A stretch of 64,000 nucleotides of DNA from an uncultured Collinsella sp. (GTDB lineage: Bacteria > Actinomycetota > Coriobacteriia > Coriobacteriales > Coriobacteriaceae), in the NCBI GenBank assembly GCA_959026725.1, contig CAUFMG010000003.1, positions 1 to 64,000 on the forward strand, read 5' to 3'. The position numbers and the translations under genes are program-made. Of this stretch, positions 1-8,414 are shown piece by piece. Each line of letters begins with the position of its first letter. Positions within the stretch are counted from its first letter, which is position 1. A model generated the notes under the pieces. That model worked only from the letters and a program-made list of their open reading frames with translations. It was not told the origin of the DNA and did not search any database.

Positions 1-341
1 CCCCGCCCCTCCACTCCACTCACCATATATTGCAAAACACCCCCAAGCATATGTTCGAAAACACAATATGTTGTGTTTTCAGCAAAGGCGTGATGCCACC
101 TGTAGAACCACACCCGCGAACCTCAACCTTCAAGTTGACCTTGAGGCGATTTTTACGTCCCTTTACATGCCGTTCACATCGCCCCCAAACTCCCCCACCC
201 AAGGCACGTGCGGCCCACCACCGCGACGCCAAGTGGCGAAAAATGGGACGGGCCCCAGATTGCCCATGCGCGCGCAAAAGCACGCCGCGGCAATCTGGAG
301 CCCGTCCCGAAATACCTATAAATATGCAGGTCAGCGATGTG
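1..341. other. Gene-free left edge with hairpin and palindromic motif
   Basis: I see no convincing gene here; the ORFs on both strands look like random translation. Positions 121-146 hold CCTCAA, then TCAAGTTGACCTTGAGG, a MerR/SoxR-operator-like arrangement that recurs near 42832. Positions 245-264 and 289-308 form a 20-nt stem with a single mismatch, about 34 nt past the xerD stop, which may end xerD transcription. Confidence 0.5.
245..308 (-). terminator. Long hairpin downstream of xerD
   Basis: GGGACGGGC...CCAGATTGCC at 245-264 pairs with 289-308 with one C/A mismatch around a 24-nt loop. It lies 34 nt after the xerD stop. There is no clear U-tract on the minus strand, so it may be a processing or repeat hairpin and not an intrinsic terminator. 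Confidence 0.4.
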
Positions 342-1283
342 TTAACGATGTGCCAGCGGGTGCGCCGCCAAATAGACCTCGGTCAGTTGCGTACGATCGA
401 CATGCGTGTAGACCTGCGTGGTCGATATATCGGCATGTCCCAAGATCTCCTGTAGCACACGGAGGTCTGCGCCGCCCGCAAGCATATGGGTGGCAAAGGA
501 GTGACGCAGCGTATGGGGATGGAGCCCCACCAGTCCCACCTGGCGCCCGTAGCGCTCACAGATGGCATGGATGCCCTGGCGCGACAGACGGCGGCCGTTC
601 TTATTTAAAAAGACCGCCGAGGTCTCGGTTCCGCGGGCATGGGCCGCCAAGCGAGAACGCCCCTCAGTTACATAAAGCGCCAGAGCTCGCGCCGCGCTTC
701 CCACCAGCGGGGACAGGCGTTCCTTCGAGCCCTTACCGCGAACGAGCACAAAGCCATCGTCGATATGGATATCGCCCACATCGAGTCCCACCAACTCGCT
801 CACACGCAAACCGCATCCATAGAGCACTTCCAAGATGGCATGGTCGCGCAAGCCCATCTCGCCCTCGGGGAAATCTTGATCGAGCAGCGCCGAGACATCC
901 TCCACCGATAGATACTCCGGCAAACGCTCAGCCTTTTTAGGCAGGCGCAACGCCGCCGTTGGATTTTGGGCCACAGCCCCATCGCGCACCAAAAAGGCAT
1001 GCAGGCCCTTCACGGCCGCAAGCGCACGCTCCACCGAGGCATCCGAATAGCCCCCATCGCGACGGTCGGCGACAAAGCCCTCCACGACCTGACGGGTCAC
1101 CTCTTCAAAAGACACAATACCCGCCCGCTCCAGATAGGCGCAGTACGTCGTCAGGTCACGACGATAGGCCGCAATCGTGTTGCGCGCCAAACCCCGCTCG
1201 ACCGCGAGGTAATCGAGATACTCCCCCGCCGCCACGGCGAGCGACGAGGGAGTAGCTTCGGTATGTTCCTTATTCGCCGGCAC
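342..1283 (-). CDS. xerD: Tyrosine recombinase XerD-like
   Basis: Site-specific tyrosine recombinase of the XerC/XerD type, which resolves chromosome dimers at dif. With a GTG start at 1283 (3 nt after the pyrG stop) it is 313 aa, close to the family's roughly 300. The N-terminal SAM-like core-binding domain starts at YLDYLAVERGL. The catalytic domain carries R160 (LRVSEL), K184 (GKGSKER), H257 and R260 (HTLRHSF), H283 (LGH) and nucleophile Y292 (TQVYTHV), so all six residues are present. The longer ATG reading frame overlaps pyrG by 150 nt and that part looks unlike XerD, so I reject it. Co-transcription with pyrG is likely. XerC and phage integrases are alternatives, but there is no phage context. 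Confidence 0.88.
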   Translation of the reverse strand: MPANKEHTEATPSSLAVAAGEYLDYLAVERGLARNTIAAYRRDLTTYCAYLERAGIVSFEEVTRQVVEGFVADRRDGGYSDASVERALAAVKGLHAFLVRDGAVAQNPTAALRLPKKAERLPEYLSVEDVSALLDQDFPEGEMGLRDHAILEVLYGCGLRVSELVGLDVGDIHIDDGFVLVRGKGSKERLSPLVGSAARALALYVTEGRSRLAAHARGTETSAVFLNKNGRRLSRQGIHAICERYGRQVGLVGLHPHTLRHSFATHMLAGGADLRVLQEILGHADISTTQVYTHVDRTQLTEVYLAAHPLAHR

Positions 1284-1285
1284 CC

Positions 1286-2947
1286 TTAGTCCGTAGCGAG
1301 GTTCATGGGCGTCACCTGCAGACGGTCGACACCCTCGTGCTGGCCGATCGAAGCGCGCACGAACTCGCGGAACAGCGGCTGCGGGTTGGTCGGGCGGCTC
1401 TTGAACTCGGGATGAGCCTGGGTTGCCACATACCACGGATGCACGTCGCGCGGCAGCTCGACCATCTCGACCAGGCGCTCGTCGGGCGACAGACCCGAGA
1501 TAACCAAGCCGGCGTCCTCGAGCTGGTCACGGAAGGCGTTGTTGAACTCAAAGCGATGACGGTGACGCTCGTAGACGAGCTCCTCGCCATATGCCTCGCG
1601 AGCAAGGGTATCGGCGGCGAGCTTGCACGGATAGGCGCCCAGGCGCATGGTGCCGCCCTTCTCGGTCACGTCCTCCTGCGAGCTCATCAGATCGATGACG
1701 CTAAACGGGCCGTCCGGATCGAACTCGGAGGAGCTGGCGCCGGCAAGGCCGACGACGTTGCGGGCGAACTCGCACACGGCCACCTGCATACCCAGGCAAA
1801 TGCCCAGATACGGAATCTTGTGCTCACGGGCAAACTCGGCCGCGAGGATCTTGCCCTCCAGGGCGCGCTTGCCAAAGCCGCCGGGGACCAGGATGCCCGA
1901 GGCGTCGCCCAGAACCTCGGAGACATTCTGCTCGTCGAGGCTCTCGCCGTCGACTAGCTGAACGTCCACATGGCGATCGTAGAAGACGCCCGCATGGTGC
2001 AGGGCCTCGATAACCGACAGGTACGCATCGGGCAGCTGCGTGTACTTACCCACGACGGCGATCTTCACCTTGTCGGCGTGATGGTTGGCGTGATTCTGTT
2101 TGCGCAGGAACTCGTTCCACTCGCTCATGTCGCGCTCACGCGGGTCCAGACCCAGGCGCTCGCAAATGCGCAGGTCAAAGTCCTGCTCGGCAAGCAGCTG
2201 CGGAACATCGTAAATGCTCGCGCAGTCCTCGTTGGTAAAGACACAATCGGTGTCGACGTCGCAGAAGCTTGCGATCTTTCCGCGGATAGCGTCATCGATA
2301 TGGTGGTCGGAGCGCAGCACGATGATATCGGGCTGGATGCCAAAGCTGCGGAGCTCCTTGACGGAATGCTGCGTGGGCTTGGTCTTGACCTCGTGGGCGG
2401 CGGCGATATAGGGAACGAGCGACACGTGGATGTAGCAGACGTTCTCGGGGCCGGCCTCCTTGCGGTACTGACGGATGGCCTCGACAAACGGTTGGGACTC
2501 GATGTCGCCGATCGTGCCGCCCAGCTCGGTGATGACTACATCGGAGCCGGTCTGCTCCTCGATGCGGCGGAACTTGTCCTTAATGGCATTGGTGACGTGG
2601 GGAATCACCTGCACGGTACCGCCCAAAAAGTCGCCGCGACGCTCACGGGCGATTAGGCTTTTGTAGATGGCACCGGTCGTAAAGTTGGAATCGCGGGTCA
2701 GGTTCTCATCAATAAAGCGCTCGTAATGACCCAGGTCCAGGTCGGACTCGTAACCGTCCTCGGTAACGAAGACCTCACCATGCTGGAAGGGGCTCATGGT
2801 ACCGGGGTCGACGTTCAGATACGGGTCGGCTTTCTGCATCGTTACTTTGTAGCCACGCGACTTGAGCAGACGGCCCAGCGAGGCCGCGGTGATACCCTTG
2901 CCCAGGGACGAAACCACGCCACCGGTTACGAACACATGCTTGGTCAT
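1286..2947 (-). CDS. pyrG: CTP synthase
   Basis: Converts UTP to CTP with glutamine and ATP, in the cytoplasm. At 553 aa it is full length. The N-terminal amidoligase domain starts with TKHVFVTGGVVSSLGKG (P-loop region) and runs to about residue 275. The C-terminal class I glutamine amidotransferase domain has LVPGGFG and nucleophile Cys384 in GICLGMQ, with the HPE motif of the triad near the C-terminus. An AGGTAA site precedes the ATG at 2947. xerD begins 3 nt after its stop, suggesting an operon. Confidence 0.97.
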   Translation of the reverse strand: MTKHVFVTGGVVSSLGKGITAASLGRLLKSRGYKVTMQKADPYLNVDPGTMSPFQHGEVFVTEDGYESDLDLGHYERFIDENLTRDSNFTTGAIYKSLIARERRGDFLGGTVQVIPHVTNAIKDKFRRIEEQTGSDVVITELGGTIGDIESQPFVEAIRQYRKEAGPENVCYIHVSLVPYIAAAHEVKTKPTQHSVKELRSFGIQPDIIVLRSDHHIDDAIRGKIASFCDVDTDCVFTNEDCASIYDVPQLLAEQDFDLRICERLGLDPRERDMSEWNEFLRKQNHANHHADKVKIAVVGKYTQLPDAYLSVIEALHHAGVFYDRHVDVQLVDGESLDEQNVSEVLGDASGILVPGGFGKRALEGKILAAEFAREHKIPYLGICLGMQVAVCEFARNVVGLAGASSSEFDPDGPFSVIDLMSSQEDVTEKGGTMRLGAYPCKLAADTLAREAYGEELVYERHRHRFEFNNAFRDQLEDAGLVISGLSPDERLVEMVELPRDVHPWYVATQAHPEFKSRPTNPQPLFREFVRASIGQHEGVDRLQVTPMNLATD

Positions 2948-3075
2948 ATTGAGTTACCTGCGCTTCCCGTAGAAGTTGTTTATCCACATCTTACGGGTCT
3001 TCATTGTAATACTCGCGCCGCGGACCGTTCGCAATTTTTCTCGCGTGCGATTGCATTTCTCAATCTTGAAACAAA

Positions 3076-3101
3076 ACGCCGCCCGGTTTCCCAGGCGGCG
3101 T
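3076..3101 (-). terminator. Intrinsic terminator of the winged-helix gene
   Basis: An 8-bp stem, ACGCCGCC with GGCGGCGT, is followed on the minus strand by TTTTGTTTC. It lies 25 nt after the stop of the 3126-3464 gene. Confidence 0.75.
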
Positions 3102-3125
3102 CGCTATGGCAAGGGTTACATGCTG

Positions 3126-3464
3126 CTATCGATCAGCAACCGCGTCCTCAAGCATTTCTTGAACGAGCATGCCGGTACGGACGCCCTCAAGATACCATTC
3201 GCCACGTTCGGTGAGGCAAATGCCATTTGCAAGCTGACCGCCGTCGTCGCTATAACGCGAGACGACATCGATCATGCCTTCGGAATCCAAGCGATCGATT
3301 GCGGCGCGGGCACGATACGGCGAAACCCCCACGCGCTCGGCAAGCGTTTTGCGCGAGAAACCATACGGCCCGCCATTGTCTTCAGTTTGCTGGTCGATCT
3401 CCATCAACACCAGCACCTCGACACGCTTCATATCGTTGACACTCGCACGACCCTTGCCCGCCAT
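3126..3464 (-). CDS. Small winged-helix DNA-binding-like protein
   Basis: 112-aa protein of unknown role. The start at 3464 is fixed by GAGGAGG five nt upstream; the longer frame has no such site. Residues about 10-75 (KRVEVLVLMEIDQQ ... FSRKTLAERVGVSPYRARAAIDRLDSEGMIDVV) read as a winged helix: helix, recognition helix after FSRKTLAERVGVS, then a short wing. The tail (ICLTERGEWYLEG) resembles the ends of PadR/MarR-like regulators. It stands alone between pyrG and a DUF1846 gene with its own terminator. A DNA-binding regulator is inferred from fold only; no target is visible. Confidence 0.6.
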   Translation of the reverse strand: MAGKGRASVNDMKRVEVLVLMEIDQQTEDNGGPYGFSRKTLAERVGVSPYRARAAIDRLDSEGMIDVVSRYSDDGGQLANGICLTERGEWYLEGVRTGMLVQEMLEDAVADR

Positions 3465-3658
3465 AGCAGCCTCCTCAAACCGAGCACGAGCATCTAACGC
3501 GCCGTGCGCGACCGACACACCTCACGATGGCAGGTAATATCCATCATGCGGCATCCCGCTAAGGATGAAACAGTTACGGTTATTGTATACCGCTCAAATT
3601 GTTTCCAGGCAGGTAAACAGCTATTTTTCGCCGAAATAGGCGCTTTGTTGATTAAAAA

Positions 3659-3686
3659 GCCGTACCGGGCGCTAACCCGATACGGC
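3659..3686 (-). terminator. Terminator of the DUF1846 gene
   Basis: GCCGTA.CGGG pairs with CCCG.TACGGC around a 6-nt loop, followed on minus by CTTTTTAAT. It lies 35 nt after the stop at 3721. Confidence 0.75.
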
Positions 3687-3720
3687 CAAAATGCAATGCA
3701 ATTACCGCGGTGCTTCAAAC

Positions 3721-5202
3721 TTAGCGATGGAAGAAACCGCGGCGCTCAAACTTGGGCTCGCAGCACACGTTGATACCCAGTTTGCGCAGTACCGTCTCGT
3801 CCGTCGGCGAGATGATCACGCTAAAGAAGGCATCGCAACCGCGCAACTGCTCCAGACCCGAAAGGACGCGAGCGGCCGTCTCACTCGTGGCCGAGGTGAT
3901 CGACAGCGCCATAAGCGTCTCGTCGGTGTGAAGGCGCGGGTTTTTGCTGCCCAGAAAATGCGTCTTGAGCTTGCTGATGGGCTCGATCGCCTCATCGCTA
4001 ATGACCTCGAGCTCAAGGTCGACGCCCGAGACATGCTTGAGGGCGTTCATAATGAGCGAACTTGCGGCGCCCAGGCGCGTGGAGGTCTTACCGGTCACCA
4101 CGGAGCCGTCTGGCATGACCATGGCACCCACGGGACCACCCGTCAGCTGCTCCCTGGTGAGGGCCGCCGAGCGCGCCGGTGAGTAGTTCTTATCGATGCC
4201 GGCTTTCTTCATAATAATCTTGAGACGATCGACTTGCTCATCGCCCACGCCGGTACGGCGCACATTTTCGACCGCGGTAAAGTAGCGGCGGACGATCTCC
4301 ATCTTGGAAGCGTCGCGGCAGGCATCGTCATCGGTGATGGCAAAGCCGACCATATTGACGCCCATGTCCGTAGGGCTCTGGTAGGGGCTCTTGCCCAGGA
4401 TCTTTTCCATCAGGGCACGGACTACCGGGAAGGCCTCGACGTCGCGGTTGTAGTTGACCGTGGTCTTGTTGTAGGCCTCAAGGTGGAACGAATCGATGAT
4501 ATTGGCGTCGTCGAGGTCAGCCGTGGCGGCCTCGTAGGCGATATTGACCGGATGCGTCAGAGGAAGATTCCAGACCGGGAAGGTCTCAAACTTGGCATAG
4601 CCGGCGGCGGTACCGTGCTTATGCTCGTGATACAGCTGCGAGAGGCAAGTGGCGAGCTTGCCCGAGCCAGGGCCGGGCGCCGTCACGACGACGAGCGGAC
4701 GCGTGGTCTCGACAAACTCGTTCTTGCCGTAGCCATCGTCGGACACGATCAGATCGACATCGTGCGGATACCCCTCGATGGGATAGTGCAACTTGGCGGG
4801 AATGCCGAGCGCGTTCAGGCGGTTGCGGAACACATCGGCAGCAGGCTGGCCAGCGTACTGGGTGATGACCACAGCCGCGACGGCAAAGCCGTTGCCGCGG
4901 AACAGGTCAACCAGGCGCAGCACATCCTCGTCATAGGTAATGCCAAGGTCACCACGAGCCTTGTTTTTCTCGATGTGGTTCGCGTTGATCGCGATGATAA
5001 CCTCGACATCGTCGGCAATGCTCTTGAGCATGCGGAACTTGCTGTCCGGCTCAAAACCCGGCAGCACGCGGCTCGCATGATAGTCATCGAACAGCTTACC
5101 GCCAAACTCCAAATAGAGTTTGCCGCCAAACTGCGAGATGCGCTCCTTAATATGAGCGGCCTGCAGCTCGATATATTTCGCGTTGTCGAAACCCTGGCGC
5201 AT
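3721..5202 (-). CDS. DUF1846 (UPF0371) family protein
   Basis: 493-aa member of the DUF1846 family (start at 5202 chosen because GGGAG lies 7 nt upstream; an ATG at 5226 adds 8 unrelated residues). The sequence has the family's opening (RQGFDNAKYIELQAAHI), the FGGKLFDDYHASRVLPGF segment and the APGPGSGKLATCLSQLYHE stretch, which resembles a nucleotide-binding loop. Biochemical function is unsettled in the literature I know; members are cytoplasmic and common in Firmicutes and Coriobacteria. No operon partner: it has its own terminator and a 480-bp upstream gap. Confidence 0.85.
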   Translation of the reverse strand: MRQGFDNAKYIELQAAHIKERISQFGGKLYLEFGGKLFDDYHASRVLPGFEPDSKFRMLKSIADDVEVIIAINANHIEKNKARGDLGITYDEDVLRLVDLFRGNGFAVAAVVITQYAGQPAADVFRNRLNALGIPAKLHYPIEGYPHDVDLIVSDDGYGKNEFVETTRPLVVVTAPGPGSGKLATCLSQLYHEHKHGTAAGYAKFETFPVWNLPLTHPVNIAYEAATADLDDANIIDSFHLEAYNKTTVNYNRDVEAFPVVRALMEKILGKSPYQSPTDMGVNMVGFAITDDDACRDASKMEIVRRYFTAVENVRRTGVGDEQVDRLKIIMKKAGIDKNYSPARSAALTREQLTGGPVGAMVMPDGSVVTGKTSTRLGAASSLIMNALKHVSGVDLELEVISDEAIEPISKLKTHFLGSKNPRLHTDETLMALSITSATSETAARVLSGLEQLRGCDAFFSVIISPTDETVLRKLGINVCCEPKFERRGFFHR

Positions 5203-5322
5203 GTATGGCTCCCGTCCCGTTTCCATTTAATGTTCTAGGCGATTATAACGGAGCCCGCCCTCCCCGATACCCAAACCATCAACAGGCACCAACCAAACAT
5301 CCGTCAAACCTCTTGTCGGACA

Positions 5323-5357
5323 TATTTGGTGCAAACTAACCTGACCCCATTGCACCG
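5323..5357 (+). repeat. REP-like short repeat (family C)
   Basis: TTTGGTGCAAACTAACC followed by TGACCCCATTGCACC closely matches, with about 3 differences, the reverse complement of 55663-55695. The second site is an inverted pair, so this copy is a half element. Confidence 0.6.
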
Positions 5358-5407
5358 CCCCATAACACCAACAATGGCAGCGCCGCAGGTGGAGCAAAAG
5401 TCAGCGA

Positions 5408-5546
5408 AAGCCCACCAGAGCGAGCAAGGTGACGTGAAAGAGGAGGGCATAGGCCTTTTGGCCATGCCCGACGATTGAACGTCAGATTGCCGCTCTGGCG
5501 GGCTTGCAGCGTCGAGTGGTTCCGGCGTTTGGTAAAACGCCGGAAC
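5408..5546 (+). repeat. Structured repeat family A, copy A1
   Basis: Outer helix 5408-5422 with 5491-5505 (AAGCCCACCAGAGCG / CGCTCTGGCGGGCTT, one mismatch), middle helix TGACGT/ACGTCA, internal loop GAAAGAGGAG opposite CGACGATTGAA, inner hairpin GGGCATAGGCC-TTTT-GGCCATGCCC (5445-5469), then GCAGCGTCGAG and a trailing hairpin at 5519-5546. The inner stem sequence is unlike the other copies but still pairs. Confidence 0.8.
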
Positions 5547-5554
5547 ACAAGAGC

Positions 5555-5622
5555 GCCCCCTCCCGCGCACGGAACGGGAGGGGGCTAAAGGTAGGAGTCT
5601 ACCGGTGGGTTTACCCCACCGG
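5555..5622 (-). terminator. Tandem hairpins ending the carrier gene
   Basis: Two stems follow the stop at 5688 on minus: 5602-5622 (CCGGTGGG/CCCACCGG) and 5555-5585 (GCCCCCTCCCG/CGGGAGGGGGC). Neither has a long U-tract, but together they make a likely transcription end. Confidence 0.55.
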
Positions 5623-5687
5623 ACAGACGATGACCAGGTGATCCTCTACAGGATCGTCAAGGTTTCCGTGGGGTACCCGTTGGGTAC

Positions 5688-7166
5688 TTAGAGCAGCACG
5701 CAGGCGACGGTCAGGATGACGGCACAGACGACGGAGAGAGCGACGATGAGCTTAAGGGCAAACTTGAGCCAGGTCGTCCACTCGATCTTGGCCAGGGCGA
5801 GACCGCCCATGATGGCGCCGGAGGTCGGAGTGAACAGGTTCACGACACCGATGGCGGCGGAGAAGATCATGACCATGACCTCGGGCGAGAAGCCGAGCTT
5901 AACAGCCAGCGGTCCCATGATGGGCATGGAGACGGTGGCCATACCAGAGGTCGAAGGGATCAGGAAGGACAGGCCGAAGTAGACCAGGAAGCTCATGGGA
6001 GCGAAGATCACGCCGGACAGGCCAGCCAGGGCATTGGCGGCAGCGTCGAGGACGAAGACATCGAGGCCGGTGTTAGCCATGAGGACGGAGATACCACGGG
6101 CGAGGGCGATGACGAGAACAACGGACATCATGTCGGCAGCGCCGGTGATGAAGGTGTTGACGATCTGCTTCTCGGACAGGCCACCGATGATACCGATCAG
6201 GACGGCCATGAGGAAGAACCAGGTGGAAGCCTCGTCGAAGTACCACTGGCCAATGGGCAGGCCGGTGATCAGGGCAGACCAGCCCTGGACGACGGCGTTA
6301 CCGTCGGCGTCGTAGACAGCGCCGGCGTCGAAGAAGTTGGCGACGCCCTCGTTGAGGTCGGCCAGCGGAATGAAGCCGACGATCATGACGACGAAGGTGA
6401 AGGCGAAGGCGATCAGAACACCCTTCTGACGACCGGTGAGCTTGACCTCCTTGTGGACCTCGGAAGCAGCCTTGCCGTGAGCCTCTTCGGCGTCCTTAAG
6501 CTCCTGCATCGACAGGATGGTGGAACCCTTGTCAGCCTTGACCTTCTTGGCATAGTTCATCACGAAGAAGATGGACATAGCGGTAGTGACAATCCACAGG
6601 ACGGCACCAAGGCCGATGATGATGGACTGGTTGACCTCAATGCCAACGCCGGTCAGAGCGTCGACGGCAGCGCCGACGGCGAACGGGTTAACCGTGGAGC
6701 CCAGGCAGCCGCAGCCAGCGCCGAGCAGGACGGTAGCGGCACCGACCATGGGGTCGAAGCCAGCGGCCATCATGGTAGCGGCGAGCAGGGCGTAGAAGGG
6801 AACGGTCTCCTCGCACATGCCATAGGTGGTACCACCGAGGGAGAAGATGAGCATCAGCACGGGAATGAGCATAATCTCGTTGCCCTTAAGCTTCTGCACC
6901 AGAACGGCGATGCCGTTGTCCAGGGCGCCGGTCTCGGTCATCATGCCGAGGAAGCCGCCCAGGATCATAACGAAGAGGCAGACGGGCAGAGCGTCAGCGA
7001 AGCCCAGGATCGGGGCGGTGCAGAAATCGCTCAGACGGGCGGCAGTAACCGCGCCACCGGACGTGCCGGAGACGATAACGGTAATCACTGCAACAATTGC
7101 CAGCAGAGCAAGAAGAATGGTGAACGATGAAGGCATACCGCGCTTTTTCTTAGCGGTCTCAGTCAT
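5688..7166 (-). CDS. YfcC-family carrier, probable arginine/ornithine exchanger
   Basis: 492-aa polytopic membrane protein of the YfcC/C4-dicarboxylate anaerobic carrier (AbgT-like) superfamily. About 12 hydrophobic segments are visible from PSSFTILLALLAIVAVITVIV to the C-terminal VALSVVCAVILTVACVLL, with glycine-rich re-entrant-like stretches (LGGTTYGMCEETVPFYALLAA, GAGCGCLGSTVNPFAVGAA). The start at 7166 follows GGGGGG by 9 nt; two upstream ATGs are too close to or inside that site. Substrate is inferred: it is the last gene of a run with ornithine carbamoyltransferase and arginine deiminase, and YfcC-type proteins often replace ArcD in such clusters. A hydrophobic amino acid or peptide substrate remains possible. 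Confidence 0.75.
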   Translation of the reverse strand: MTETAKKKRGMPSSFTILLALLAIVAVITVIVSGTSGGAVTAARLSDFCTAPILGFADALPVCLFVMILGGFLGMMTETGALDNGIAVLVQKLKGNEIMLIPVLMLIFSLGGTTYGMCEETVPFYALLAATMMAAGFDPMVGAATVLLGAGCGCLGSTVNPFAVGAAVDALTGVGIEVNQSIIIGLGAVLWIVTTAMSIFFVMNYAKKVKADKGSTILSMQELKDAEEAHGKAASEVHKEVKLTGRQKGVLIAFAFTFVVMIVGFIPLADLNEGVANFFDAGAVYDADGNAVVQGWSALITGLPIGQWYFDEASTWFFLMAVLIGIIGGLSEKQIVNTFITGAADMMSVVLVIALARGISVLMANTGLDVFVLDAAANALAGLSGVIFAPMSFLVYFGLSFLIPSTSGMATVSMPIMGPLAVKLGFSPEVMVMIFSAAIGVVNLFTPTSGAIMGGLALAKIEWTTWLKFALKLIVALSVVCAVILTVACVLL

Positions 7167-7266
7167 AGTTCTCATCCCCCCTTCATAAATCATTTACTGA
7201 TCTCGCCCGAAGCGGCTCTTCCGTGCCGTGCCTGCCGCTTGATGCGAGATTATTACCAGATAAAAC

Positions 7267-7298
7267 CGCTCGGGGTGTCCAGCAATACACCCCGAGCG
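7267..7298 (-). terminator. Terminator after ornithine carbamoyltransferase
   Basis: 12-bp perfect stem CGCTCGGGGTGT/ACACCCCGAGCG, followed on minus by GTTTTAT, 16 nt past the stop at 7314. Confidence 0.85.
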
Positions 7299-7313
7299 AG
7301 ATGCTAGATGCTC

Positions 7314-8309
7314 TTACTTGAGCGTGGCGTACATGACAGCCTTGATGGTGTGCATGCGGTTCTCGGCCTCGTCGAAGACCTTGGAAGCGGGGCTCTCGAA
7401 GACCTCGTCGGTGACCTCCTGCTCGGTGATGCCGAACTGCTCGCACTTCTCGGCGCCAATCGTGGTGTTGGTGTCGTGGAAGCTGGGCAGGCAGTGCAGG
7501 AAGATGGCACCCGGGTTGGCCATAGCCATGACCTCGGAGGTAACGCGATACGGGGTGAGCTGAGCGATGCGCTCGGCCCAGACCTCGTCGGGCTCGCCCA
7601 TGGAGACCCACACATCGGTGTAGATAACGTCGGCACCGGTGACGCCGTCCTTGACGTCAGTGGTCAGCTTGATGGTGCAGCCGTTAGCCTCGGCGATGGG
7701 CTTGCAGGCCTCGATGACGTCGTCAGCGGGCATGCACTCCTCGGGGCCGCAGGCCACGAAGTTCATGCCGAGCTTGGAGCAGACGACCATGAGGGAGCGA
7801 GCAACGTTGTTCTTGCAGTCGCCCATGAAGACGAGGGTCTTGCCCTTGATGTCGTAGTTGAAGTTCTCCTGAACGGTCAGGATGTCGGCGAGCATCTGGG
7901 TGGGGTGCCACTCGGTGGTCAGGCCGTTCCACACGGGCACGCCGGACTTGGCAGCGAGCTCCTCGACGTCGTCCTGGGCAAAGCCACGGAATTCGATGCC
8001 GTCATACATGCGGCCGAGAACGCGGGCGGTGTCCTCGATGGACTCCTTCTTGCCCATCTGCGACGAACCGGGATCGAGGTAGGTGACGCCCATGCCCAGA
8101 TCCATGCCGCCGACCTCGAAGGCGCAGCGGGTACGAGTGGAGGTCTTCTGGAAGAGCAGAACGATGTTCTTGCCCTCGAGATAGCGGTGCGGAACGCCAG
8201 CGCGCTTCATGTCCTTGAAGTTCTTGGAAAGCTTGAGCAAGTACTCGATCTCCTCGGTGGAGAGGTCGAGGAGCTTGAGGAAGCTACGGCCGGAGAGGTT
8301 AACACCCAT
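7314..8309 (-). CDS. arcB: Ornithine carbamoyltransferase
   Basis: 331 aa, the usual size. Catalyses ornithine + carbamoyl phosphate to citrulline; in arginine deiminase clusters it runs in reverse to release carbamoyl phosphate. The carbamoyl-phosphate loop STRTR (FQKTSTRTRCAFEVGG), HPTQ (TEWHPTQMLAD) and the ornithine-binding HCLP motif (FLHCLPSFHD) are all present. The start at 8309 has AAAGGA 9 nt upstream. It follows arcA copy 1 by about 105 nt with a hairpin between. No carbamate kinase gene is in this window, so the ATP-yielding step must be encoded elsewhere. A biosynthetic argF role cannot be excluded. Confidence 0.93.
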   Translation of the reverse strand: MGVNLSGRSFLKLLDLSTEEIEYLLKLSKNFKDMKRAGVPHRYLEGKNIVLLFQKTSTRTRCAFEVGGMDLGMGVTYLDPGSSQMGKKESIEDTARVLGRMYDGIEFRGFAQDDVEELAAKSGVPVWNGLTTEWHPTQMLADILTVQENFNYDIKGKTLVFMGDCKNNVARSLMVVCSKLGMNFVACGPEECMPADDVIEACKPIAEANGCTIKLTTDVKDGVTGADVIYTDVWVSMGEPDEVWAERIAQLTPYRVTSEVMAMANPGAIFLHCLPSFHDTNTTIGAEKCEQFGITEQEVTDEVFESPASKVFDEAENRMHTIKAVMYATLK

Positions 8310-8373
8310 GGTTCGTTTCCTTTCGAAAAAATGAATTACGTAAGTATTAGTGTTGCCCGTTTGACGGGCGAAA

Positions 8374-8402
8374 CCGGTGCGGTTGTAGGGGGACCGCACC
8401 GG
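8374..8402 (-). terminator. Hairpin between arcA copy 1 and arcB
   Basis: 10-bp stem CCGGTGCGGT/ACCGCACCGG starting 13 nt after the arcA stop; the following minus-strand bases have only a short T-run (GGTTTC). A second small stem (GCCCG..CGGGC, 8355-8369) follows. It could be a leaky terminator that sets arcA above arcB. Confidence 0.55.
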
Positions 8403-8414
8403 AAACGGAAAGAC

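Larger units (their letters stand above)
5203..5687. other. Gene-free interval with repeats and terminators
   Basis: No coding region. It contains a REP-like segment at 5323-5357, a copy of structured repeat family A at 5408-5546, and two terminator hairpins at 5555-5622 serving the carrier gene to the right. Confidence 0.7.

Noticed and set aside
68..940. 290-aa open frame on plus over xerD
   Set aside because: Antisense to xerD, Pro/Arg/Ser-rich, not recognisable; xerD has all catalytic residues.
1284..1436. Longer N-terminus for xerD starting inside pyrG
   Set aside because: The extra 51 residues overlap the conserved pyrG C-terminus in another frame and do not resemble XerD.
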